Assembly: GCA_045597345.1 (NCBI GenBank)
Contig: JAZLJW010000047.1
Location: 1 to 64,000 of the forward strand
DNA: 64,000 nt
Direction: 5' to 3'
Source: Treponema_I sp045597345
Lineage (GTDB): Bacteria > Spirochaetota > Spirochaetia > Treponematales > Treponemataceae
In this document: positions 25,875 through 33,316 of the stretch, in pieces
Numbering within the stretch: the stretch's first letter is position 1
How the letters are laid out: the number at the start of each line of letters is the position of its first letter
The notes under the pieces: model-generated
What the model was told of the DNA's origin: nothing
The model's input: the letters and a program-made list of their open reading frames with translations, nothing else
Databases searched by the model: none
Made by a program: the position numbers and the translations under genes

Positions 25875-27062
25875 ATGACTGACACAGAACTGACAATGCT
25901 TGAAAGTACCATGAACCGCAAGATGCACTTTCTTCCTGAAAGGATACGTCCGTACACCACTGAGTATCAACAGAAAAATAAGATTCCAAAGAATCTTATC
26001 CTTACAGGCTTACGTGGATGTGGTAAAACAACATTTTTGCTGTATCACGTTCAGGTTAGCGGAAAAAAAATCCTCTATCTTTCAGCTGACAATCCATTGT
26101 TCTCATCAGAATCGTTGTATTCACAAATATCTTATATTTTTTCTAAAGGATATGATGGTGTCATTATTGATGAAATTCACTTTGCAAAGGACTGGAGCTC
26201 GCATCTAAAATCGTTATATGATGATTATCCGGACCGTATTATTTGGGCCAGCGACTCATCATCTCTTATTCTTCGTAATGGTACTGCAGATATTTCCCGG
26301 CGGTATGTATTTATACGTATGCCCATCATGTCGTTCAGGGAGTTTCTTTTTTTGGAAACAGGGATGGTATATGAAAAATCAGAGCCTTTTTCTAATCCCT
26401 TGAATCTTTCCGTGCAACCGACCGCACCCATTCTCAGTCTGTTTACAGAATATAAAAAACACGGGACCCGTCCTTATTATCAAGAAGGAAATTTTGAAGA
26501 ACGAAGTCTGGCCGTATTGGACAAAACTCTTAATTCAGATGTTACTTTTTTTGTTCCTCATATTACAGATGACAATTTGCGGCTGATGAATGCTGTTATC
26601 GGGACTATAGCAAACGCTGCAATTCCAAGAATTCAAGTCCGTTCGCTGTGTTCTGATTGGAATGTGGGAGCTGAAAAGTTATACCAACTGTTAGAAGTTA
26701 TGGAATCTGTTGGCGCAATCAGAATTATACGGTATCAGAATGAAACAAAGGCAAAATCAGCAGGAGCAAAGGTATTTTATTCTGACCCTTGTTTATATGC
26801 AGTGTTGCGTGGAACAGAAGGAAATATTCGGGAGTCCTTTGTATCACTTGCCCTGCAATCTGCAGGATATCAGGTATTTGCGGCTAAAGATGAAAGAGAT
26901 GGCGATTTTGTTACGATTTCTTCAAAAGATGGAAAGAGAATGACGATTGAAGTTGGCGGTCATAAAAAAATCCTGAAGAATGCCGATTTTGTCGTCCGGG
27001 ATGATATAGATTATCCTGCAGATAAAGTAATCCCACTGTGGCATTTACTGATGATGTGGTGA
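25875..27062 (+). CDS. AAA ATPase of the DUF4143/AAA_14 type with degenerate C-terminal nuclease-like domain
   Basis: This protein has about 395 residues. Walker A GLRGCGKTT is at 45-53 and Walker B GVIIDEIHFAKDW near 95-107, followed by the AAA_14 sensor-like IIWASDSSSL. The C-terminal domain ends with DGDFVTIS and MTIEVGGHKK, the place where relatives carry the PD-(D/E)XK residues; here the catalytic Glu-x-Lys is altered to E-V-G-G-H-K, so nuclease activity is doubtful. I prefer ATG 25875 because the upstream GTG lies inside palindrome P1 and because a -10 box ends only eight bases before this ATG, which implies a leaderless message. The biological role of the family is not settled. Confidence 0.75.
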   Translation: MTDTELTMLESTMNRKMHFLPERIRPYTTEYQQKNKIPKNLILTGLRGCGKTTFLLYHVQVSGKKILYLSADNPLFSSESLYSQISYIFSKGYDGVIIDEIHFAKDWSSHLKSLYDDYPDRIIWASDSSSLILRNGTADISRRYVFIRMPIMSFREFLFLETGMVYEKSEPFSNPLNLSVQPTAPILSLFTEYKKHGTRPYYQEGNFEERSLAVLDKTLNSDVTFFVPHITDDNLRLMNAVIGTIANAAIPRIQVRSLCSDWNVGAEKLYQLLEVMESVGAIRIIRYQNETKAKSAGAKVFYSDPCLYAVLRGTEGNIRESFVSLALQSAGYQVFAAKDERDGDFVTISSKDGKRMTIEVGGHKKILKNADFVVRDDIDYPADKVIPLWHLLMMW

Positions 27063-27097
27063 ATGTTTCACCTGATTTTTTTACTGATGTACATCTA

Positions 27098-27205
27098 TAC
27101 CTGTCATGCTGTACTGAACACTTGTCATCCTGAACTAAGCACTTGTCATGCTGAACTTGTTTCAGCATCTAACCCCTTTGCCAGTGAATAAAATCATTGG
27201 TGAAG
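27098..27205. repeat. Dispersed repeat, second copy in the ATPase island
   Basis: Degenerate TCATGCTG units lead into the same 64-base TCATGCTGAACTTGTTTCAG ... TCATTGGTGAAG block as at 25733. A T8/A7-flanked CTCCGGTGG palindrome at 27206-27229 follows, in the position that P1 and P2 occupy before the other genes. Confidence 0.8.
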
Positions 27206-27285
27206 TTTTTTTTCTCCGGTGGAAAAAAATTATTCGATTATGATAGGATGAATAGAGTAGAGAGAATTCCATCAGGAGATTAAGT

Positions 27286-28377
27286 ATGAGGAATAAGAGA
27301 GTACTTGTCAGTATCTGCTGTTTCTTTATCTGTGTAACAAATGTAAAGGCATTATCTGCAACTGAGAGCGCAAATTGGCAGTCAAAACTGCGTCGTTTGT
27401 ACGAAACGTCTCGAGGCTCCTATACAACGTATTACTACGATGAAGTGATGAAAATGGTAGATGAATATGAAACGTTTTCAGATGAGGACCAGGATTTATT
27501 AGGGGCTGTTAACCGGGAATTGCTTTTGGAACTGGCTGCATCGTATAAAATGATACGGGCAATTGATGAGAAAGACTATATTCTTCTTGATGGATTTCTC
27601 AAACAGTACCAGGAAACATTTTTCACAGTATCAAATGAATTAGCAAAATCACTTGAAGTAATGAACCCAAATATTCGTGAGGAACCCTGGTTTAAGGAAT
27701 TTAGGGCTTACCGTGACGTGTATTTTGAACGTTTATCCAAGGGACCTTTGAAAGATTCTCCAATGCAGCATGCAATTGATAACTATGATACAGAAGCCAT
27801 AGATATTCTGTTGGATAATAATTTTAATGCCCGGTATTTTAATTCAGAAAGAGGTCCGGGAGGCCAGGGGCTTCCTTGTTCGTGGCTGAATTACTGTATA
27901 CAAACCGGGAACATCGAAATGCTCAGGTATTTATCTCGAAAAGGTCTTACTCTTGATGGCTGTTCAGGGGAGTTTCCAGAGAACGATGCAGGTATTCTAT
28001 ATGCAATATATAAAGGCTGTTCTGATGAGATGCTTCTCTCTGTTTGGGAAATTGATGACTGTAAAGATACGATGTATCGTTCAGGTGAAGAATATAGCGT
28101 TTTGAATTATCCGCTTCTGTACTGGGTTGCTTCCCGAGATAATGCCATTCATGTGATGCAGCTTCTGAATCTGGAATATCAGGCGGCATTGTTGATAGAG
28201 TACCGGTATTCTTACCCAGATAGTCCTGCCGGATGCTCTTACTATACGGTATACGAAAAATTGAATCCTGTTTTGCAGGATCTCATACCTGTAGAGTACA
28301 GAAAAACTTTCTCAGAAGTCTTTGCAGATATGAACGAAGAAGAAAAACAGCAGATTCTCACTCAGCTTTCTGAGTAG
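27286..28377 (+). CDS. Secreted protein with ankyrin-like helical repeats
   Basis: This 363-residue protein has a signal peptide (MRNKRVLVSICCFFICVTNVKA). Residues about 165-300 contain degenerate ankyrin-like units (MQHAIDNYDTEAIDILLDNN and LNYCIQTGNIEMLRYLSRKG). It ends with an acidic-basic helical tail. An AGGAG site lies about ten bases upstream. No enzyme motif is seen. It is flanked on both sides by the same dispersed repeat, as if it were a cassette, and by ATPase genes whose partner it might be. Confidence 0.65.
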   Translation: MRNKRVLVSICCFFICVTNVKALSATESANWQSKLRRLYETSRGSYTTYYYDEVMKMVDEYETFSDEDQDLLGAVNRELLLELAASYKMIRAIDEKDYILLDGFLKQYQETFFTVSNELAKSLEVMNPNIREEPWFKEFRAYRDVYFERLSKGPLKDSPMQHAIDNYDTEAIDILLDNNFNARYFNSERGPGGQGLPCSWLNYCIQTGNIEMLRYLSRKGLTLDGCSGEFPENDAGILYAIYKGCSDEMLLSVWEIDDCKDTMYRSGEEYSVLNYPLLYWVASRDNAIHVMQLLNLEYQAALLIEYRYSYPDSPAGCSYYTVYEKLNPVLQDLIPVEYRKTFSEVFADMNEEEKQQILTQLSE

Positions 28378-28433
28378 ACTGTTGTTACTGATACCCTTTT
28401 CTCGTTCAACCATAAATGCTCTTCATATCTCCA

Positions 28434-28479
28434 AACTATTAATTATTTTTTCGTATATCCGCAAAAATAATTAATAGTT
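28434..28479. repeat. Orphan 46-base palindrome P4
   Basis: Perfect 17-base arms (AACTATTAATTATTTTT and its inverse) enclose a partly symmetric 12-base centre. It has the same build as P1-P3 but no ATPase gene follows before the next repeat. It may mark a lost gene or act as a terminator, although it has no T run. Most of the 28378-28680 gap is this palindrome, the repeat at 28512-28588 and P2. Confidence 0.75.
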
Positions 28480-28511
28480 GTTGTGTACCGTGATATCACT
28501 AGATATGTATG

Positions 28512-28588
28512 CTGACCGAAACACTTGTCATGCTGAACTTGTTTCAGCATCCATACCCCTTTGCCAGTGAATAAAATCATTGGTAAAG
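28512..28588. repeat. Dispersed repeat, third copy in the ATPase island
   Basis: This is the TCATGCTGAACTTGTTTCAG core followed by the CCCTTTGCCAGTGA ... TCATTGGTAAAGG hairpin, close to the copies at 25733 and 27142. Confidence 0.85.
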
Positions 28589-28603
28589 GGGATTTTTTTC
28601 ATT

Positions 28604-28646
28604 TTTGGGCGTAATTTTTAAGTTGAACTTGAAAATTACGCCCAAA
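28604..28646. promoter_or_regulatory. Palindrome P2 heading the second ATPase gene
   Basis: This 43-base palindrome is almost perfect to its centre: arms TTTGGGCGTAATTTT and AAAATTACGCCCAAA, inner AAGTT-G-AACTT, with one mismatched pair. It ends 34 bases before the ATG. Its sequence is unrelated to P1, P3 or P4. Confidence 0.85.
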
Positions 28647-28680
28647 TGTATTACGATTAATCTGTAAAAGGGGAATAGGT

Positions 28681-29862
28681 ATGATTAATCGATTGCTGAA
28701 TGACCAAATTCAAAGAAGTACAACACAGGTTCCCGTGGTCACTATCCTGGGCCCTCGTCAAGCTGGAAAAACCACTTTAGTTAGAAATCTTTTCCCGCAA
28801 TATACGTATGTTAATCTTGAAGATAGAGCGACAAGGGATTTGGCAGAAAATGACTACATAGGATTTTTTAAAAAGTTTCCTGAACCGATGATTATTGACG
28901 AAGTGCAAAGAGTTCCTGAACTTTTATCTGCTATTCAGGTAAAGGTTGATGAAGACAGGCGAAGAAATGGTCGCTTCATTCTGACCGGTAGTCATCAACC
29001 TAGATTACGTGAAGCCGTGGCACAATCTCTTGCAGGCAGAACGACAATTCATACTCTGTTACCCTTAAGTATCGAAGAACTGCAACATGACGGCTGTTTA
29101 CGGGATCTGGACGAATCAATTGTTCAGGGGTTCATGCCGGAACTATATCTGGAGAATGCGCGAGAAGCAACTGTTTACTATCGCGACTATCTTGATACAT
29201 ATATTGAAAAAGACCTTCGGCAGATGATATCGGTAAAAAACTTGAATGCATTTATCAGGTTTATGACACTTCTTGCTGGGAGAGTGGGTCAGGTCTTGAA
29301 TCTTTCAAGCCTGGCAGGAGAAGTAGGTGTATCTTCGACTACTTTAGGAGAGTGGCTTTCAGTATTGGAAGATTCGTTTGTTGTTTTTAAATTACAACCA
29401 TATTTTTCAAATATCAGTAAGCGGGTGGTGAAATCACCTAAAGTGTATTTTGTTGAGCCTGGATTGGCATCTTTCCTACTTGGAATTGAAACTTCCCGTC
29501 AGGCATCAAGAGACCCCCTGAGGGGAAATTTGTTTGAAAATATTGTTGTTGTAGAGGCTTTGAAAGCCAGACTGAATGAGAATAAAACACCTAATTTGTT
29601 TTATGTACGCACAGAAAAAGGAATAGAAATTGATTTGATTCTGAAAAAAGAAGGGATGTTGATTCCGTTTGAAATCAAATCTTCAATGACGCCACATATT
29701 GATTTCACAAAAAATCTGAAATTATTTTTGAACAGCGAGCAAAATGCAGTACCTGGGCGGGTTATTTACTGTGGTGAGGAATATGAGTCATTTGGGGATT
29801 GCAGATTTATCCAGTACACGCATGTTGCAGATGCTGTCAGAAACGATGAATACAGTTTGTGA
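28681..29862 (+). CDS. AAA ATPase / DUF4143 protein
   Basis: In this 393-residue protein the N-terminal AAA_14 ATPase shows Walker A GPRQAGKTT at residues 24-32, Walker B PMIIDEVQRVPELL and sensor I FILTGSHQPRL. The middle wHTH-like part (near LSSLAGEVGVSSTTLGEWL) is followed by the DUF4143 PD-(D/E)XK-like domain with GIEIDLIL and PFEIKSS, which keeps the catalytic Asp, Glu and Lys. It is the canonical full-length form of the family. GGGGA lies before the ATG. It is headed by palindrome P2, which suggests autoregulation, perhaps through its own wHTH region. Confidence 0.88.
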   Translation: MINRLLNDQIQRSTTQVPVVTILGPRQAGKTTLVRNLFPQYTYVNLEDRATRDLAENDYIGFFKKFPEPMIIDEVQRVPELLSAIQVKVDEDRRRNGRFILTGSHQPRLREAVAQSLAGRTTIHTLLPLSIEELQHDGCLRDLDESIVQGFMPELYLENAREATVYYRDYLDTYIEKDLRQMISVKNLNAFIRFMTLLAGRVGQVLNLSSLAGEVGVSSTTLGEWLSVLEDSFVVFKLQPYFSNISKRVVKSPKVYFVEPGLASFLLGIETSRQASRDPLRGNLFENIVVVEALKARLNENKTPNLFYVRTEKGIEIDLILKKEGMLIPFEIKSSMTPHIDFTKNLKLFLNSEQNAVPGRVIYCGEEYESFGDCRFIQYTHVADAVRNDEYSL

Positions 29863-29894
29863 ATGATTTCATTCGTACAGTAGAGTGACATATT

Positions 29895-30346
29895 TTGACA
29901 TCCTTGTACATGCTGGATATAAAGTTTAAGAGGCTTGCCAAAGGAATATATCAAACGATAGATGGCGAAGAATCCTGTGGGTTTATGTACTATTCAAAAG
30001 TTACCTGGAAAAAAGGAAACTTTGTAAGTAATACAGGGCGAAAATCCAAGAACTCTCAGGATGTAATGATTTTCTCAAAAGGAAAGGCCCGTAATTTACG
30101 GATTGATGCAAAAATAGAATCCATCAAAGCGAAATGCCGGTTTCTTTGATAGAACAAATACTGGGATTTGTGACTACCGAAGGCGAAATAGTGCTGGATT
30201 CTTTTGCCGGCAGCGGTGTTGTAGGAGAAGCATGCCTGAACAAGAAACGAAATTGCATTCTCATCGAGCTATGCCATGAAAACATCGAGAAAATCAAACG
30301 ACGATTTGAGAACGTATCATATTTCAGTTCGTTTTCGCTTCAATAA
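29895..30346 (+). pseudogene. DNA methyltransferase (N6/N4 type) remnant
   Basis: Two fragments in different frames belong together. The first (29895-30149) has YSKVTWKKGNFVSNTGR and DVMIFSKGKARNLR, typical of the region before the end of beta-class methyltransferases. The second (30134-30346) has MPVSLIEQIL and motif I VLDSFAGSGVVGEACLNKK. A frameshift near 30130-30150 separates them, and the catalytic D/NPPY part is absent. This is the C-terminal third of a dead methyltransferase, no doubt from a lost restriction-modification system. Confidence 0.7.
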
Positions 30347-30361
30347 ATTGGTAGAGACCTT

Positions 30362-30386
30362 AGTTTTCCTGTCTGGACAGAAAACT
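30362..30386. repeat. Palindrome with TTTTCCTGTCTG echoes
   Basis: AGTTTTCCTGTC and GACAGAAAACT form a near-palindrome. TTTTCCTG recurs at about 30466 and 30479 in the same gap. The gap 30347-30641 holds no gene that I can support. Confidence 0.55.
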
Positions 30387-30641
30387 GTTGGCAGACAGGA
30401 ATTATAAAGTACGATTTTCCGGCTTTTTCTGAAAAAAAGGGATATTGTTACCAGGTTTTCCTGCCATCAGGCAGATATTTTCCTGTCTGAATGAGAAATG
30501 AGTCATCTACAGGAAACTTCAGCTAAAAAAGTTCCCTGTAGAAACAAAAATGCCGTACAGATGGGAAAAATGGACTGATCTTTTTCTTGACTACACTTCA
30601 GATCATCAGCAGATTCCATTACACTGCAGGTGAGGTTTTCT

Positions 30642-31016
30642 ATGGGAGCTTGTTACGATGTCTGTTTTAAGTTGAAATATCAAAATAAAAAAGATACTGT
30701 TTGTGCACTGAATGATTTTATCAGAACCCGTTTTGAACTTTCAGTCCCATTAGAATCGGAGAACATGTCACAGACTATGTCTTTCATTTTGCCTCAAACC
30801 TGTCATTGGGCGTTTGTTGAAGAACAGGGCAGTTTCTACTCCGCCTTTGATGCTAGTTACAGTTGGCTTACTCTCTTGTGGGATGCTTTTAAAGCAATGA
30901 CTCCTTCGCTGCTCGAGGGCTCCACTCTGGAAATCTGGCCAGACAATGACTACTGCAGACTCACTGTAATGAATGGAACAATCAGCTTTGAAGGAGAAGG
31001 GTTCTGGTATAGTTGA
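30642..31016 (+). CDS. Hypothetical cytoplasmic protein, 124 residues
   Basis: I do not recognise this protein. It begins MGACYDVCFKLKYQ, with GTGAGG six bases before the ATG, and continues as a mixed alpha/beta domain rich in aromatic residues (SFYSAFDASYSWLTLLWDAF). There is no signal peptide or membrane segment. The size and composition resemble immunity-type or SMI1-like small domains, but I see no diagnostic motif. It lies in the accessory island between a dead methyltransferase and a GIY-YIG gene. Confidence 0.5.
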   Translation: MGACYDVCFKLKYQNKKDTVCALNDFIRTRFELSVPLESENMSQTMSFILPQTCHWAFVEEQGSFYSAFDASYSWLTLLWDAFKAMTPSLLEGSTLEIWPDNDYCRLTVMNGTISFEGEGFWYS

Positions 31017-31045
31017 TATTATCTGAAAATAAAACTCCAGGTTAA

Positions 31046-31954
31046 TCAGTAATCGTAGCTTGCATCTTTGTATTCCTTAAGGGAGATGCCACTCCTTCTT
31101 TCTGTGAAGGTAGTTAAATTAATGAACATATCGAGATTCCCAGTATCAGTCCTGAGTTTGAACCCCTTTTCTTCTGCGGTTTCTAAATGAAATGTACCAT
31201 GGGGAATTCTGAAAATATGAAGTTTTCTCCTTTCCATGTCATTCAGGATAAGGTACCAGTCTGATTTGAGTCTGTTCGGATTAGGATTGACCCAGCATTC
31301 ATCCTTATAGGTAGAATTCTCTGTCTCCTTTTGTCTGGCAGAATAATTGACCTCATATTCATCATGAAAAGGATATGCCTTACTTTTTAGATATTGTATG
31401 GCAGCACTCTTAGCTCCGTTACCATATTTCAATTTACCAATGATGTTATCTCTTTCCTCTATCGCACTTTTGGTGTTGATTTTCATGACTCCAAGAACTT
31501 CCATTATGGATAGAGCCTCTTCAAGAAATGGATCAAGTTCTGCTTTTTTCATCTCGTCTAACTTTTTCCTATTTCCTGTTTGTTTGTTCTCACACTTGAG
31601 GTAGCTTTGCTCCCTGACGATACTGATGATGGATGTTTCAAGATAATTGATATCGGTTTGGTCAAAAGAATCATCTGTAGTAGTGATGAGGACAGCACGT
31701 TCCCACCAGTCTTTTGCCTTGTCATGTTGTTTGATACGATTTTTGAGATCGGAGGCTTCTCCGGCATATATCTGGGTATCAGAAAGAAGAATGTAGACCC
31801 CAAATCGATTAAGTTCATCAAGATCCAACATCTTGTTAATATCAGAGCGATGGACAATGTATATCAGCCCTTTCCAAAGAGTAGATTTGATTTGCATCAA
31901 ACTGTCATATCTGCCGTCTTTGAAAAATAGATTGATTCCTCTTCCTCGTTCCAC
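31046..31954 (-). CDS. GIY-YIG nuclease-family protein with DUF4357-like C-terminus
   Basis: In this 302-residue protein the GIY-YIG core lies at residues about 50-110: GVYILL (52-57), IYAGEA (62-67), Arg in LKNRIKQH and the metal-binding Glu in NYLETSI (about 106). The remainder resembles the DUF4357-containing proteins often found beside restriction-modification genes. It is probably a DNA endonuclease or a DNA-damage or defence accessory. The start lies at the edge of a 350-base gap; ATG 31954 fits the family length. Confidence 0.8.
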   Translation of the reverse strand: MERGRGINLFFKDGRYDSLMQIKSTLWKGLIYIVHRSDINKMLDLDELNRFGVYILLSDTQIYAGEASDLKNRIKQHDKAKDWWERAVLITTTDDSFDQTDINYLETSIISIVREQSYLKCENKQTGNRKKLDEMKKAELDPFLEEALSIMEVLGVMKINTKSAIEERDNIIGKLKYGNGAKSAAIQYLKSKAYPFHDEYEVNYSARQKETENSTYKDECWVNPNPNRLKSDWYLILNDMERRKLHIFRIPHGTFHLETAEEKGFKLRTDTGNLDMFINLTTFTERRSGISLKEYKDASYDY

Positions 31955-32306
31955 TTTGATACCTCTATTTTATTAGATCATGGCAACAAAAATAGGTCAA
32001 GATCTGGATAAACCAAGGCTATATTCAAAAACGGGTTTTAGACCCCATATACAGACCTACTCACTGAGTTTCTGGCAGCGTCACCGATGTGCCTTATAAA
32101 GTTCCTGTAGCATAGGTGCTTATAAGTCATTTTCGACCTGTTTCAGCTTTTTTCAGCTGCAGGCTGCTAGAATCCCCAATTTCGGACCAAACTGGCTTAT
32201 TAATTGGGGAAACTAAAAAAATTTCATTTTTTTCGCGAAAAACGGCATAAAAGCTCAAACAGACACATATATACATAGGTGAATCTACAGATAAGGAGTA
32301 GCACCT
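31955..32306. other. Non-coding gap with inverted repeats
   Basis: No gene is seen. The gap holds an inverted repeat CCCCAATT ... AATTGGGG (32174-32211), the small palindrome TTTTTCGCGAAAAA, and two related stretches with GTGCxTTATAA near 32091 and 32127. AAGGAG just before 32307 serves the next gene. Confidence 0.6.
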
Positions 32307-33146
32307 ATGAAGTCGTATATCCCGTATAAGGGAGCTTTGCTGAATCCGCGCAGGGACCGCACGTTTAAAGCCATTTTTGGAGGTGATTCGCCGGAAGCCA
32401 GATTAGCTTTGAAATCGTTTCTGGAAGCCATTTTTGAAAAAGAGGTCGGTAATATTCAGTTAGGTCCTAATGAGTTGCCCGGTGATGATGATGTGGAAAA
32501 AATTCCTCGTTTTGACATTACCTGTACCATGGATGGTGAGCGGGTAAATGTGGAAATGCAGAATATCGATACATTCTTGAATTATGCGAACAGAGTTGAA
32601 TACTATGTGGCACATCTCCTGAACCACTATGCGCCAAAAGGTAAAAAATGGACAGATATGGAAAAGGTATATCAGGTCTCCGTTCTGAATTTCCTGTTTC
32701 ACAAAGATTCTAAGGATTCGGCAATAACGCAATATCAGATGCGTAGTGAAGACGGTAAAATGCTCAATAGCCGTCAGAATATCATTATCCTGGAATTACC
32801 GAAAATTCTTGAAAAATCCGATGATATAGCAACGTTGACACCGGTAGAACGTTGGTGTACCTTTTTGAAGTACGCTGATGTTCCTGAAAAGCGTGATGTC
32901 ATTACATCTTTATGTAAAGCGGAGGCTGGTATTATGGCTGCAACAACAGTATTGTCCCGTGAAAGTCAGGATGAAATAGCCTGGCGTCTTGAAACAGCCC
33001 GTGATATGGCTGAACGCGATTACCTTGACCTTGTTGGCGGTATTGAAGACCGCGACGCAATCATCGCGCAGAAAAATGCCGAACTGAAGCAGCAAGCTGC
33101 TGAAATCGCCCGGCTAAAAGCCCAGCTGGCTGAATTGCAGCAGTGA
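32307..33146 (+). CDS. Rpn/PD-(D/E)XK nuclease-family 'transposase'
   Basis: In this 279-residue protein the N-terminus RRDRTFKAIFG and the following PRFDITCTMDGERVNVEMQ carry the PD-(D/E)XK pattern of the PF12784-type family (the Glu-x-Gln variant in VEMQ). Relatives promote RecA-independent recombination or act in phage defence. Residues about 250-279 form a short Gln/Lys/Ala-rich coiled coil (QKNAELKQQAAEIARLKAQ), a region that varies in length in this family. AAGGAG precedes the ATG. It stands alone in the accessory island. Confidence 0.85.
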   Translation: MKSYIPYKGALLNPRRDRTFKAIFGGDSPEARLALKSFLEAIFEKEVGNIQLGPNELPGDDDVEKIPRFDITCTMDGERVNVEMQNIDTFLNYANRVEYYVAHLLNHYAPKGKKWTDMEKVYQVSVLNFLFHKDSKDSAITQYQMRSEDGKMLNSRQNIIILELPKILEKSDDIATLTPVERWCTFLKYADVPEKRDVITSLCKAEAGIMAATTVLSRESQDEIAWRLETARDMAERDYLDLVGGIEDRDAIIAQKNAELKQQAAEIARLKAQLAELQQ

Positions 33147-33212
33147 CGGGCGGTCCTGAGTCAAGCTCAGGATGACTAGGCTTGGCTCAGGATAACGAGT
33201 CTTGGCTCAGGT
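33147..33212. repeat. Dispersed repeat, CTTGGCTCAGGA variant
   Basis: TCCTGAGTCAAGCTCAGGA is followed by two degenerate CTTGGCTCAGG copies. A second copy of this variant is at about 42261-42300. Confidence 0.75.
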
Positions 33213-33253
33213 GATACAAACACCGGTCTCTCCTGATATTTGAGTATCCATTT

Positions 33254-33292
33254 ACCGTCTTTTACCGTATTAACAAAACGGTAAAAGACGGT
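33254..33292. promoter_or_regulatory. Palindrome P3 heading the third ATPase gene
   Basis: Perfect 15-base arms ACCGTCTTTTACCGT and ACGGTAAAAGACGGT enclose a nine-base loop, 24 bases before the ATG. Each arm also contains a TTTACCGT-like direct repeat. Confidence 0.85.
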
Positions 33293-33316
33293 TAAACTGT
33301 AAAAAGTGAGGTGGAT

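Noticed and set aside
32250..32306. Short repeats before the Rpn gene as an insertion-sequence end
   Set aside because: No matching inverted repeat is found after the gene and there is no target duplication.
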